Assembly (NCBI RefSeq): GCF_000283655.1
Contig: NC_016622.1
Location: forward strand, 62,001 to 126,000
Length of the DNA stretch: 64,000 nt
Source of the DNA: Azospirillum lipoferum 4B
Lineage (GTDB): Bacteria > Pseudomonadota > Alphaproteobacteria > Azospirillales > Azospirillaceae
Direction of reading: 5' to 3'
Part shown: one piece after another, positions 25,031 through 34,171 of the stretch
Layout: every line of letters starts with the position of its first letter
Numbering within the stretch: the first letter of the stretch is position 1
Program-made: the position numbers and the translations under genes
Notes under the pieces: generated by a model
Database searches by the model: none
Told to the model about the DNA's origin: nothing
Seen by the model: only the letters and a program-made list of their open reading frames with translations

Positions 25031-26569
25031 TTACAGCATCTGAAGCGCAATCACCGCCAGCAGGGCCGCGATCACCCACAGGGCGGCGCGGTCGGAGCGG
25101 CGGCGGGTTTCCCAGCCGTTCAGCATCTGGCGGACGGTCTGCGGGTGCAGGCGTACACCACCCTCCGCGATGTCGCGGGTCACCCGTTCGGCCTCGCCGA
25201 CCAGGGCGGGGATGCGGCGGACGGTGGAGAGCAGGGCGCCGGCATCGTCGATGAACTGCGCCTCCGGCCCGCGATTTTCGCGCATCCACTCTTCGATCAG
25301 CGGGCGGGCCAGTTCCCACATGTTGATGTTGGGGTTCAGCAGCCGGCCGACGCCCTCGGCGGTCAGCATGCTCTTCTGCAGCAACAGCAACTGCGGCTGG
25401 GTCTCCATCTCGAACTGTTCGGTGACGGCGAAGAGCTGGGCCAGCAGCCGGCCGACCGAGATGTCGGCCAGCGGCTTGTTCTGCAACGGCTCGCCGATGG
25501 CGCGGCAGGCCTGGGTGAAAATCTCGATCGACTGGTGGCGCGGGACGTAGCCGGCCTCGAAATGCACGATGGCGACGCGGCGGTAGTCGCCGGTCAGGAA
25601 GCCGATCAGCATGTCGGCGAGGTAATAGCGCGTCTCGCGGTCCAGCCGGCCCATGATGCCGAAATCGACGGCGGTGATGGTGCCCTGTTCGTTGATGAAC
25701 AGGTTGCCGGGATGCAAATCGGCGTGGAAGAAGCCGTCGCGGAAGACCTGATTGAAGAAGCTGGCCGAGGCCATCGCCAGGATCTCGTCGCGGTCGAAGC
25801 CGGCGGCGGAGATGCGGGCCGGCTCGTCCACCTTGAAGCCGCGGATGCGCTCCAGCGTCAGCACCCGGCCGCCGGTGCGCTCCCAATCGACCTTCGGCAC
25901 GTTGAAGGTCGGATCGTCCTTGAAGTTCGACGCCAGCTCCGAGGCCGCCGCCGCCTCCATCCGCAGGTCCATCTCAAGGCGGGAAGTGCGGGCGAAGGTG
26001 TCGACAATCTCGGTCAGGCGCAGCCGCTTCAGCCGGGGCAGCACCCATTGGGCGAGGCTCGCCAGCCGGTAGAACAGGTCGATGTCGCGCTCGAACGCCT
26101 GCTCGATCCCCGGACGCAGCACCTTGACCGCCACCTCCTGCCCATCGGCGGTGACGGCGAAATGCACCTGCGCGATGGAGGCGGCGGCGACCGGCTTGTC
26201 GTCGAAGCTCTGGAACAGGGACTGGACCGGCTGGCCGAACTCCGCCTCGATGATGGCGCGGGCCTGATGGCCGGGGAAGGGCGGCAGCTTGTCCTGCAAC
26301 TCGGCCAGATCGACGGCCATGCGCTCGCCGACCAGATCGGAGCGGGTGGACAGAAGCTGTCCCAGCTTGATGTAGGTGGGGCCGAGTTCGGCCAGCGCGC
26401 GGGCCAGCCGCTCGCCCTCGCGGCCGGGCACATCGCGGCGGGCGATGCGGCGCCACAGCCACAGCAGGCCGGGGGCGGTGCCGAGCAGGCTGGTGGGCAG
26501 GGCATCGTGACGGGCGACCGTCCGGCCGATCACGGCCATTCGGATCAGGTTGCGCAGGATGCGGAACAC
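25031..26569 (-). CDS. ubiB: Ubiquinone biosynthesis regulatory kinase-like protein UbiB
   Basis: The 512-aa ABC1/ADCK/UbiB-family protein is needed for coenzyme Q synthesis at the inner membrane. It shows the invariant KxGQ motif in YIKLGQLLSTRSD, AASIAQVHFA, VKVLRPG with the ATP-site lysine, and HADLHPGNLF with DFGIMG of the kinase-like core. Two hydrophobic helices at the C-terminus anchor it. It follows ubiE by 6 bp in the same direction, the classic ubiE-ubiB operon. The usual following genes are not present; IS630 copy 2 begins 2 bp after the stop. Confidence 0.95.
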   Translation of the reverse strand: MFRILRNLIRMAVIGRTVARHDALPTSLLGTAPGLLWLWRRIARRDVPGREGERLARALAELGPTYIKLGQLLSTRSDLVGERMAVDLAELQDKLPPFPGHQARAIIEAEFGQPVQSLFQSFDDKPVAAASIAQVHFAVTADGQEVAVKVLRPGIEQAFERDIDLFYRLASLAQWVLPRLKRLRLTEIVDTFARTSRLEMDLRMEAAAASELASNFKDDPTFNVPKVDWERTGGRVLTLERIRGFKVDEPARISAAGFDRDEILAMASASFFNQVFRDGFFHADLHPGNLFINEQGTITAVDFGIMGRLDRETRYYLADMLIGFLTGDYRRVAIVHFEAGYVPRHQSIEIFTQACRAIGEPLQNKPLADISVGRLLAQLFAVTEQFEMETQPQLLLLQKSMLTAEGVGRLLNPNINMWELARPLIEEWMRENRGPEAQFIDDAGALLSTVRRIPALVGEAERVTRDIAEGGVRLHPQTVRQMLNGWETRRRSDRAALWVIAALLAVIALQML

Positions 26570-26575
26570 GGGGTC

Positions 26576-27364
26576 TTAGATCCGCCAGCCGGAATGGATG
26601 GCGGCGATTCCGCCCGACAGGTTGCGCACGCGCACCGCACCGAATCCGGCGGCCTCGATCCGTTTGGCCAGATCGGCCTGTTGCGGGAAGCGGCGGATGC
26701 TCTCGGCCAGATAGCGGTAGCTTGCCTCGTCCTTCGCCACCACGCGGCCCATGAAGGGCAGCACCTGGAAGGAATAGACGTCGTACAGCTCACGCAGCAC
26801 CGGCAGCACGACGTGGCTGAACTCCAGGCAATAGAACTTGCCGCCGGGCTTCAGGACGCGGTGGGCCTCCTTGATCGCCTCGTCGATGCGGGTGACGTTG
26901 CGCAGGCCGAAGGCGATGGTGTAGGCGTCGACCGAGCGCGAGGCGATGGGGAGCCGTTCCGCGTCGCCGACCGTCCATTGCACGCCGGACAGGATGTTGC
27001 GGTCGACCGCGCGGTCGCGGCCCACCCGGACCATCGCCTCGGTGATGTCGCAGACCACCGCGGCCCCGCCGCCCTTCTTGAGGAAGCGGAAGGCGATGTC
27101 GCCGGTGCCGCCCGCCACGTCCAGCAGGGTCATGTCCGGCTTGGGCGCCACCATTTCCATCAGCGTGTCCTTCCACAGCCGATGGATGCCGCCCGACATC
27201 AGGTCGTTCATCAGGTCGTAGTTGGTCGCCACGCTGTCGAAGACGGCGCGGACCAGCCCGGACTTGGCGGACGGATCGACGGGGGTGAAGCCGAACCAGT
27301 TGCCTTCGGCACCGGAGACGGGCTTTTGCGGGTCGGCGGAGGATGGGGGGGTGCGGTCGCTCAT
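26576..27364 (-). CDS. ubiE: Demethylmenaquinone/ubiquinone C-methyltransferase UbiE
   Basis: The 262-aa SAM-dependent methyltransferase performs the C-methylation step of ubiquinone synthesis. It shows VFDSVATNYDLMNDLMSGG (UbiE signature 1), LDVAGGTGDIAFRF (SAM motif I) and ECL-type FGLRNVTRIDEAIKEAHRVL with LKPGGKFYCLEFS. The ATG at 27364 matches the family start. It is divergent from the recombinase gene; the 467-bp intergenic region contains the TGGAAC dyad repeats. Confidence 0.95.
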   Translation of the reverse strand: MSDRTPPSSADPQKPVSGAEGNWFGFTPVDPSAKSGLVRAVFDSVATNYDLMNDLMSGGIHRLWKDTLMEMVAPKPDMTLLDVAGGTGDIAFRFLKKGGGAAVVCDITEAMVRVGRDRAVDRNILSGVQWTVGDAERLPIASRSVDAYTIAFGLRNVTRIDEAIKEAHRVLKPGGKFYCLEFSHVVLPVLRELYDVYSFQVLPFMGRVVAKDEASYRYLAESIRRFPQQADLAKRIEAAGFGAVRVRNLSGGIAAIHSGWRI

Positions 27365-27478
27365 GGCCGGGAAGATAGCGCGCGCAAGGGCCATGCGCCA
27401 GCGGGGGCGTGCGGTGCGGAAGGCGCTGCGGCGAATGGCGTAGGGCGGATGGAGGCGTTGGTCGGGAGGTGGCGGGGA

Positions 27479-27594
27479 TGGAACAGCGTGGAACAGGTTT
27501 CGGAAACTGTTCCATCGGGCGCGGCCGGGCGGTGAGCCGGCGGTTTGCCGGGTGGCGGAACAGGATGAAACAGTTTCCCGGTGATGTTCCATCG
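27479..27594. repeat. TGGAAC/GTTCCA dyad repeats, locus 1 (upstream of ubiE)
   Basis: Unit 1 has TGGAAC at 27479-27484 and then a near-perfect hairpin, TGGAACAG (27489-27496) with CTGTTCCA (27507-27514), followed by TCG. Unit 2 has GGAACA (27557-27562), GAAACAG, and TGTTCC (27585-27590) followed by ATCG. The same two-unit plan is found at 46324-46458. The remaining 27365-27831 region shows only an extra small dyad, GTAGG/CCTAC at 27619-27636, and no gene. Confidence 0.65.
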
Positions 27595-27831
27595 CCGTGG
27601 AGACCTCCTGGGGGGGGCGTAGGTAATCAATCCTACCATGGGGTCGGCTACCGGGAAAGGATGGGGAGAATTCCTGCCTGTCCGGCTTCGCCGTCCATTC
27701 GGCGGAAGAGCCCCAAGGCGCCGGCTGTGCTTGCCATCGGCCAGGGGCTGGCCTACTGACTGCCGGGAAGAACATACGCCCGTATTCCTGTGGCTGTGGT
27801 GGCCGTGGGTGGGAGCCTCTGGTGGATCGGC

Positions 27832-28788
27832 ATGACCCTTGCTGAAGCTTGCGCCGAATTCCTGACCCATTGCCGGGTCGCCAAGAACCTGTCGCCCCAC
27901 AGCCTGCGCGCCTACACCATCGATCTGGCCGAGTTCGAGCGGTTCGCCGGCCCCGCGACAGCGGTGGCGGTCGTCGACCGCCCGCTGCTGCGCCGCTATC
28001 TCAGCCACCTGTTCGAGGTGCGGCGGCTGAAGGAAACCAGCGTCAAGCGGCGGATCGCCTGTCTGAAGGTGATGTTCCGCTGGCTTGAGCTGGACGAGGT
28101 GATCGAGATCAGCCCCTTCCACCGGCTGGACGCCCGCATCCGCCTGCCGCGCCGCCTGCCCCGCAACCTGACCGACGACGAGGTGCGCCGCTTGCGGGCC
28201 GCTGCCTTTGCCGGGGCGGGGATTACCGGCCGGATCACCGAAACCAAGGCAGTGCGTGCCGCCCGCAAGGCCGACCATGACGCCTTCACGGCGCTGGTGG
28301 CGGTGGAGGTTCTGCTGGCCACGGGATTGCGCGTGGGTGAACTGGCCGGCATGCGGGCGGAGGATGTGGATCTGACCGGCCGCGTCATCACCATCGTCGG
28401 CAAGGGCAGCCGCCAGCGCCGGGTCTTCCTGCCCGATGATGCGGTGACGGCGCTGGTGACGGCTTATCAGGGTGTGACGGGCGCGCGGCGGCGTGACCAT
28501 GACCGGTTCCTGATGACGGGAACGGGCGGGCCGGCATCGACCCAGCATCTCCGCTTGCTGATTCGCGGAATTGGCGAGGATGCGCAACTGTCCCGCCGCG
28601 TCACTCCGCACATGCTGCGCCACACGGCGGCGACCCGGCTGCTGGAGAATGGCGTGGACATCCGGTTCGTCCAACGCCTGCTGGGGCACCAGAGCATTTC
28701 GACGACGGAAATCTACACGACGGTGACCGACGCCAGCCTACGGGCGGCGGTGGAAAAGGCAGCGGAGGGGATGAGGGGAGGGAGGTGA
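27832..28788 (+). CDS. Tyrosine recombinase (XerC/D-type integrase)
   Basis: The 318-aa protein has an N-terminal SAM-like domain (LSPHSLRAYTIDLAEFERF) and a full catalytic domain: R167 in GLRVGEL, K in GKGSRQRR, HMLRHTAATRLL, H286 in LLGHQSIS and the nucleophile Y295 in TTEIYTTV. Size and motifs fit XerC/XerD. It could be the housekeeping dimer-resolution enzyme or the integrase of the adjoining island. The ATG at 27832 is preferred over an upstream GTG. Base composition is GC-rich like the chromosome, unlike the AT-rich DNA that begins exactly at its stop codon (TGA at 28786-28788 overlaps the inverted repeat by 2 bp). Confidence 0.9.
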   Translation: MTLAEACAEFLTHCRVAKNLSPHSLRAYTIDLAEFERFAGPATAVAVVDRPLLRRYLSHLFEVRRLKETSVKRRIACLKVMFRWLELDEVIEISPFHRLDARIRLPRRLPRNLTDDEVRRLRAAAFAGAGITGRITETKAVRAARKADHDAFTALVAVEVLLATGLRVGELAGMRAEDVDLTGRVITIVGKGSRQRRVFLPDDAVTALVTAYQGVTGARRRDHDRFLMTGTGGPASTQHLRLLIRGIGEDAQLSRRVTPHMLRHTAATRLLENGVDIRFVQRLLGHQSISTTEIYTTVTDASLRAAVEKAAEGMRGGR

Positions 28789-30800
28789 TAACTAGGAATT
28801 ATATAAGCAGGCAAACAGGCGAGGCCAATGCCCAATACAACACTGAACCAGCTTGCAATTTTTTCAGAAAACGAACTGGTAAAGGCAAACGAAATTCTAT
28901 CGCGCCTCGACCCCAAAAGATTTCATCGAGAACGTTGAATGCGGGCTCTATATTCTGGAAAAACATTCTTAGTGAGGAGAGCGTAAGGCACCTTATTGAA
29001 AAATTGAGAGAGAATGAACTTAATGATGACCTGCTTATTCCGCAATTCGCCGGGATACTGGCGGATAAGGAAAGGTTTATATCAAATGTGCTAAAATATA
29101 GGATTAGCGTATGCGATCAGGGGATTGGTCCTCAAGATTATTTCAAGCAGCTCGAAACGTTAGAGATACTATGCCAATTACGCAATGCTTTGTCATCAGA
29201 TAACTTTGAACTGCACATTCAGTCAGGATACTTACTTGATGAGTTCTCACTTGCGGATGTTGCTCAAAATTGCATGAACCCTGCAAGAAATCCTTACCTT
29301 TCTTTAATTAAGAGAGACATCATACCGGCTATTATGAGCTACTCTCCCGATGTGCTATTTCTGACTGGCCGGATATCATTGTTTAATGCCGCTATTGCAA
29401 ATATAGTAAAAAGCTCCTCCCTTAACACACACATATCTTATACTCAGCACTCAACCGAGTACTATTCTATATCCAAAATGCTGAGTTGCATTCTGATGGC
29501 CTAATTATAAAATTTCCCTCAAGCCCGGTTGAAATTAGCTACAAGGAGTTCGTAGATATACTGCATGATCTACAACCATATTTTGCTCATATACATGATT
29601 ATTTCGCATTGTCAACAATCAGCATGCATTTCGGCGATCAATCGGCGGCATACGAGTATCTATTAAGAGGCCTCCTTCACAGTATTATGCGGCGTGATTT
29701 CCGCATGTTGAGATATTATTGTAAGCTTGCCTCATTCAAGAAATGTTTTACTCCTGATAGGGTCTATGATATACACATAGACCCAGGGAGTAAGTGTTAT
29801 TGGAACAAATGCGCATTTTGCGGCATAAATAAAAAGTACACCTCTGAGGATATTGACCAAATCCGGCGCTACCTAATTGACAACCCGTTTGGTCAATCGC
29901 AAATTCATGTGACTGTGAGCACGTCAATTCCCTATCAGGATATTTATCTCACTGCAATAACATTAGACCATATTAATTATACACTTACTAAGTACCTGCC
30001 AAACTCATCTAATTACATAACAATTAGGCACAATTCACCTATAACAATTGAAATATTTGCCAGCGACACACTGAACCAGCTCGCCGAATCCGGCCTCAGG
30101 GAGCTGCGACTTGGTCTGGAATCGGCTTCACAAAGCGTCTCACGAATCCAGGATGTCATTCTTAAGCACAACAAAATCAAAAGAGTAAAGATAGAGAATA
30201 GCTTGAAGGAATTGAAGTTTCAGAGAGAACTCGCCGGGGCTAACGACACAGCCGTATTCCCTAAGAGCAAAGGATCTGCACGCAAGAACCAATTAAGTCC
30301 GATAAATACCGTTTCGACCCCGAAAAAGAGTCGGAAAATAAGGGATAACGCTTCAATCAATGAAATATCAGAAAATATCGAAACAATCACCCACGTCATA
30401 AGCTCAGATAAAGAAATAAGCGGAGATCTCCGAGAGATGACTGTAGTTAATGAGCGCCGCCGCGTAAATAGTAACAAATAATTGATTATGAACTAGCATT
30501 ATCGTGCTTATGTAACGCTTAAAAAAATAATTTTGATGGACTCGACTGCAGAATCCATCGAACCAATCCCATATAAGGCTGGTGCCGTCTACATCTCTTA
30601 TAGACCCAGTAGTCTACTACAGATTAAGTGAAACGATTCGAAACACACTGACCTGGAAGAGCCAAAGGACAGTGAATTCAAAAATTGAGGCATCTGGCCG
30701 TAGTCAGATAATACTCAATAATAATCTCGTATTTTTGAGAAAACAAGACGGTAGTTATATCGCGTATAACTGGGATAATCATCATTATATGGAGGGCGAC
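28787..30800 (+). repeat. Left arm of a 2014-bp inverted repeat (AT-rich island)
   Basis: The sequence from GATAACTAGG at 28787 to GGAGGGCGAC at 30800 reappears as its reverse complement at 31073-33086. Translations of the two arms are identical over all shared reading frames, and the nucleotide stretches I compared show no mismatch. The GC content falls sharply against the flanks, so it is foreign DNA. The end GATAACTAG, with the preceding T, holds TGA, TAA and TAG in three frames. Confidence 0.95.
28828..30481 (+). pseudogene. B12-type radical SAM protein (RiPP-maturation-like), frameshifted, left copy
   Basis: A reconstructed protein of about 550 aa starts MPNTTLNQLAIFSENELVKA at ATG 28828 (ribosome site AGGCGAGG) and changes frame three times. 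The shifts are at AAAA 28915-28918, AAAAA 28959-28963 and AAAA 29475-29478. The middle part (SYSPDVLFLTGRISLFNAA) looks like a B12-binding-like Rossmann domain. The last frame (TTG 29486 on) has the cluster motif GSKCYWNKCAFCGINKKY and ELRLGLESASQSV. The CYWxxCxFC form is that of B12-dependent RiPP-maturation radical SAM enzymes. The last 100 residues do not resemble the family and may be degenerate. The AT-rich codon use marks it as acquired. It could be a decayed gene or hold sequencing indels. Confidence 0.65.
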
Positions 30801-30938
30801 ACACTTACAGTTTCCTCACTGAAGGTTATCACTTTTCTTGAAGGCACCTTTTTCATAACAGTATCTCCATTGCTACGTTGGACGAAATGTCCAAAACAGT
30901 CTGACCAGCGTCTTAGTTATTGCTGTATCACTAGATGA
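30582..30938 (+). pseudogene. PqqD/RRE-like protein, truncated left copy
   Basis: The first 73 residues (to NHHYMEGD) equal the right-arm gene. At 30800 the inverted repeat ends and the frame runs into unrelated spacer sequence, giving a meaningless 45-residue tail (stop at 30938). It therefore lacks the C-terminal winged-helix half and is a broken duplicate. Confidence 0.6.
30785..30856 (-). CDS. Short ORF cut by the fold-back junction (possible precursor peptide start)
   Basis: Downstream of the intact PqqD/RRE-like gene on the minus strand, ATG at 30856 opens MKKVPSRKVITFSEETVS, then crosses into the left arm at 30800 and stops after 23 codons. The segment before the ATG has a GGAGAT stretch as a possible ribosome site, so a real gene began here before the duplication cut it. 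Its place after a radical SAM and an RRE-like gene would suit a RiPP precursor, but nothing in the sequence proves that. Confidence 0.35.
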   Translation of the reverse strand: MKKVPSRKVITFSEETVSVSPSI

Positions 30939-31291
30939 TGGTATTTAAGCATTTTTGCAAGATATGATCTGACATCATCTTCATGCATGCCGTATTTTTG
31001 GCAGATGTTAGCCAATCCAAAATCCAATTGAAGAGGATTCCTCCATTCTTCGATAATATTTCGTAATGTTTCGTCGCCCTCCATATAATGATGATTATCC
31101 CAGTTATACGCGATATAACTACCGTCTTGTTTTCTCAAAAATACGAGATTATTATTGAGTATTATCTGACTACGGCCAGATGCCTCAATTTTTGAATTCA
31201 CTGTCCTTTGGCTCTTCCAGGTCAGTGTGTTTCGAATCGTTTCACTTAATCTGTAGTAGACTACTGGGTCTATAAGAGATGTAGACGGCAC
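30917..31291 (-). CDS. PqqD/RRE-like small protein (right copy, intact)
   Basis: This 124-aa protein has strands around SQIILNNNLVFLRKQDGSYI and YNWDNHHYMEGD, then helices RNIIEEWRNPLQLDFGLANI and EDDVRSYLAKMLKYHHLV. This is the beta-beta-beta / winged-helix order of PqqD-type RiPP recognition elements, which present a precursor peptide to a modifying enzyme. Partnership with the upstream radical SAM gene on the same strand agrees with this. The start is GTG at 31291 after AAGGCTG; another frame from ATG 31337 (MDSTAESIEPIPYKAGAVYI) also looks coding, so an N-terminal frameshift is possible. The family call is from pattern only. Confidence 0.5.
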   Translation of the reverse strand: MPSTSLIDPVVYYRLSETIRNTLTWKSQRTVNSKIEASGRSQIILNNNLVFLRKQDGSYIAYNWDNHHYMEGDETLRNIIEEWRNPLQLDFGLANICQKYGMHEDDVRSYLAKMLKYHHLVIQQ

Positions 31292-33086
31292 CAGCCTTAT
31301 ATGGGATTGGTTCGATGGATTCTGCAGTCGAGTCCATCAAAATTATTTTTTTAAGCGTTACATAAGCACGATAATGCTAGTTCATAATCAATTATTTGTT
31401 ACTATTTACGCGGCGGCGCTCATTAACTACAGTCATCTCTCGGAGATCTCCGCTTATTTCTTTATCTGAGCTTATGACGTGGGTGATTGTTTCGATATTT
31501 TCTGATATTTCATTGATTGAAGCGTTATCCCTTATTTTCCGACTCTTTTTCGGGGTCGAAACGGTATTTATCGGACTTAATTGGTTCTTGCGTGCAGATC
31601 CTTTGCTCTTAGGGAATACGGCTGTGTCGTTAGCCCCGGCGAGTTCTCTCTGAAACTTCAATTCCTTCAAGCTATTCTCTATCTTTACTCTTTTGATTTT
31701 GTTGTGCTTAAGAATGACATCCTGGATTCGTGAGACGCTTTGTGAAGCCGATTCCAGACCAAGTCGCAGCTCCCTGAGGCCGGATTCGGCGAGCTGGTTC
31801 AGTGTGTCGCTGGCAAATATTTCAATTGTTATAGGTGAATTGTGCCTAATTGTTATGTAATTAGATGAGTTTGGCAGGTACTTAGTAAGTGTATAATTAA
31901 TATGGTCTAATGTTATTGCAGTGAGATAAATATCCTGATAGGGAATTGACGTGCTCACAGTCACATGAATTTGCGATTGACCAAACGGGTTGTCAATTAG
32001 GTAGCGCCGGATTTGGTCAATATCCTCAGAGGTGTACTTTTTATTTATGCCGCAAAATGCGCATTTGTTCCAATAACACTTACTCCCTGGGTCTATGTGT
32101 ATATCATAGACCCTATCAGGAGTAAAACATTTCTTGAATGAGGCAAGCTTACAATAATATCTCAACATGCGGAAATCACGCCGCATAATACTGTGAAGGA
32201 GGCCTCTTAATAGATACTCGTATGCCGCCGATTGATCGCCGAAATGCATGCTGATTGTTGACAATGCGAAATAATCATGTATATGAGCAAAATATGGTTG
32301 TAGATCATGCAGTATATCTACGAACTCCTTGTAGCTAATTTCAACCGGGCTTGAGGGAAATTTTATAATTAGGCCATCAGAATGCAACTCAGCATTTTGG
32401 ATATAGAATAGTACTCGGTTGAGTGCTGAGTATAAGATATGTGTGTGTTAAGGGAGGAGCTTTTTACTATATTTGCAATAGCGGCATTAAACAATGATAT
32501 CCGGCCAGTCAGAAATAGCACATCGGGAGAGTAGCTCATAATAGCCGGTATGATGTCTCTCTTAATTAAAGAAAGGTAAGGATTTCTTGCAGGGTTCATG
32601 CAATTTTGAGCAACATCCGCAAGTGAGAACTCATCAAGTAAGTATCCTGACTGAATGTGCAGTTCAAAGTTATCTGATGACAAAGCATTGCGTAATTGGC
32701 ATAGTATCTCTAACGTTTCGAGCTGCTTGAAATAATCTTGAGGACCAATCCCCTGATCGCATACGCTAATCCTATATTTTAGCACATTTGATATAAACCT
32801 TTCCTTATCCGCCAGTATCCCGGCGAATTGCGGAATAAGCAGGTCATCATTAAGTTCATTCTCTCTCAATTTTTCAATAAGGTGCCTTACGCTCTCCTCA
32901 CTAAGAATGTTTTTCCAGAATATAGAGCCCGCATTCAACGTTCTCGATGAAATCTTTTGGGGTCGAGGCGCGATAGAATTTCGTTTGCCTTTACCAGTTC
33001 GTTTTCTGAAAAAATTGCAAGCTGGTTCAGTGTTGTATTGGGCATTGGCCTCGCCTGTTTGCCTGCTTATATAATTCCTAGTTATC
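31073..33086 (-). repeat. Right arm of the 2014-bp inverted repeat
   Basis: This is the reverse complement of 28787-30800 (a position p in the left arm corresponds to 61873-p). The spacer 30801-31072 (272 bp) continues the right arm operon naturally: it holds the end of the PqqD/RRE-like gene and the start of a further short ORF. The right-hand side therefore looks like the original, and the left arm the added inverted copy. Confidence 0.95.
31392..33045 (-). pseudogene. B12-type radical SAM protein (RiPP-maturation-like), frameshifted, right copy
   Basis: This is the mirror copy of 28828-30481 with the same three frame changes at the same A runs, the same CYWNKCAFC cluster motif and the same odd C-terminus. 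It is followed on the same strand by the intact PqqD/RRE-like gene after about 100 bp. Because all indels are shared, the decay or sequencing errors predate, or were copied with, the inverted duplication. Confidence 0.65.
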
Positions 33087-33427
33087 GTCTAGAGTGTTGA
33101 TGAACACAATGCGCCGAAGCGCATCGCCCTCTGGTAGGCTGCCAGAAATTTGGCATATTCTCAAGCGACAATATGTCTCTGGGATCTGCATCCCTTGGTA
33201 GGTGCGCTCCTCCAAACAGATCGGCTTTCCGTCATCCATGCCCCCGCGCGCGCTGCCTGGAGTTTTCGCAGACTTCAACAAACACCCACCCCCACATCCC
33301 CCTTGCATCCCGCCGTCCCCGCGCGTATAAGCGCATCCTTCCACGGGCGGCGAGGCTGGGCCGTATGGCTCAGGGCATGCCCAACCGTCCGATGGAATTC
33401 CGCCTCATTTCCCTCTAGGAAACGAAA
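33087..33427. other. 341-bp region between the island and rpmI
   Basis: No convincing gene is seen. infC, the common upstream neighbour of rpmI, is missing. A minus-strand open stretch ends LRRIVFINTLDDN with its stop inside the right arm end, but it has no family resemblance. The region should hold the promoter of the ribosomal operon; I cannot pick a clear -35/-10. Confidence 0.4.
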
Positions 33428-33628
33428 ATGCCCAAGCTGAAGACGAAGAGCGGCGCCAAGAAGCGCTTCAAGGTGACCGCCACGGGTAAGGTTCGCGCTC
33501 AGGCCGCCTACAAGCGCCACTGCCTGGAACAGAAGTCCCCGAACATGAAGCGCAACGCGCGCGGCATGATGACCCTGTGCGACTCCAACGCCCGCACGGT
33601 GCTGAAGAACTGGCTGCGCAACGCCTGA
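33428..33628 (+). CDS. rpmI: 50S ribosomal protein L35
   Basis: The 66-aa basic protein opens [20 protein letters not shown] and ends VLKNWLRNA, standard for bL35. The ATG at 33428 follows TAGGAAACGAAA. It is the first gene of rpmI-rplT-pheST here, and is separated from rplT by 35 bp. Confidence 0.98.
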   Translation: MPKLKTKSGAKKRFKVTATGKVRAQAAYKRHCLEQKSPNMKRNARGMMTLCDSNARTVLKNWLRNA

Positions 33629-33663
33629 TCTCGGCACATCATAGAATTCGGAAGGACTGAACC

Positions 33664-34035
33664 ATGGCTCGTGTTAAGCGCGGCGTCACGACGCACGCCC
33701 GTCACCGCAAGATCCTGAAGCTCGCCAAGGGCTACCGGGGTCGCAATTCCAAGAATTTCCGCATTGCGATCGAGAAGGTCGAAAAGGCGCTTCGTTACGC
33801 CTACCGCGACCGTCGCAACAAGAAGCGCGATTTCCGCGGCCTGTGGATCCAGCGCATCAACGCCGGCGTCCGTCAGTACGGCCTGACCTACTCGCGCTTC
33901 ATCAACGGCATCAAGCTGGCCGGCATCGAGATCGACCGCAAGGTCCTGTCCGATCTGGCCGCGCGCGAGCCGGAGGCCTTCAAGACCCTGGTGGACAAGG
34001 CCCAGGCCGCGCTCGCCTCCAAGGCCGCCGCGTAA
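33664..34035 (+). CDS. rplT: 50S ribosomal protein L20
   Basis: The 123-aa bL20 is an early 23S rRNA-binding assembly protein. [19 protein letters not shown], then [13 protein letters not shown] and [14 protein letters not shown] are diagnostic. The ribosome site GGAAGGAC precedes ATG 33664. A terminator hairpin lies between it and pheS. Confidence 0.98.
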   Translation: MARVKRGVTTHARHRKILKLAKGYRGRNSKNFRIAIEKVEKALRYAYRDRRNKKRDFRGLWIQRINAGVRQYGLTYSRFINGIKLAGIEIDRKVLSDLAAREPEAFKTLVDKAQAALASKAAA

Positions 34036-34097
34036 CGCGCCTCGCGTTTCCTCGAAGTCAGGGAACGCTTGCCGTCACGGCGTCAGTTGTAAGAGAA

Positions 34098-34135
34098 GGG
34101 AGCCGGGCCGCTGGGCCGGCTCCCTTTTTCTTTTT
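34098..34135 (+). terminator. Rho-independent terminator between rplT and pheS
   Basis: GGGAGCCGG (34098-34106) pairs with CCGGCTCCC (34116-34124), followed by TTTTTCTTTTT. Being upstream of pheS by 37 bp it could also be the terminator part of an attenuator. I saw no phenylalanine-rich leader peptide. Confidence 0.85.
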
Positions 34136-34171
34136 GCACCGTTTTCTTCCCCACGCTTGCCGGGAACCGCC

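Noticed and set aside
33173-33418. 81-codon frame before rpmI
   Set aside because: No recognisable protein. It ends just before the L35 ribosome site and has the composition of leader DNA.
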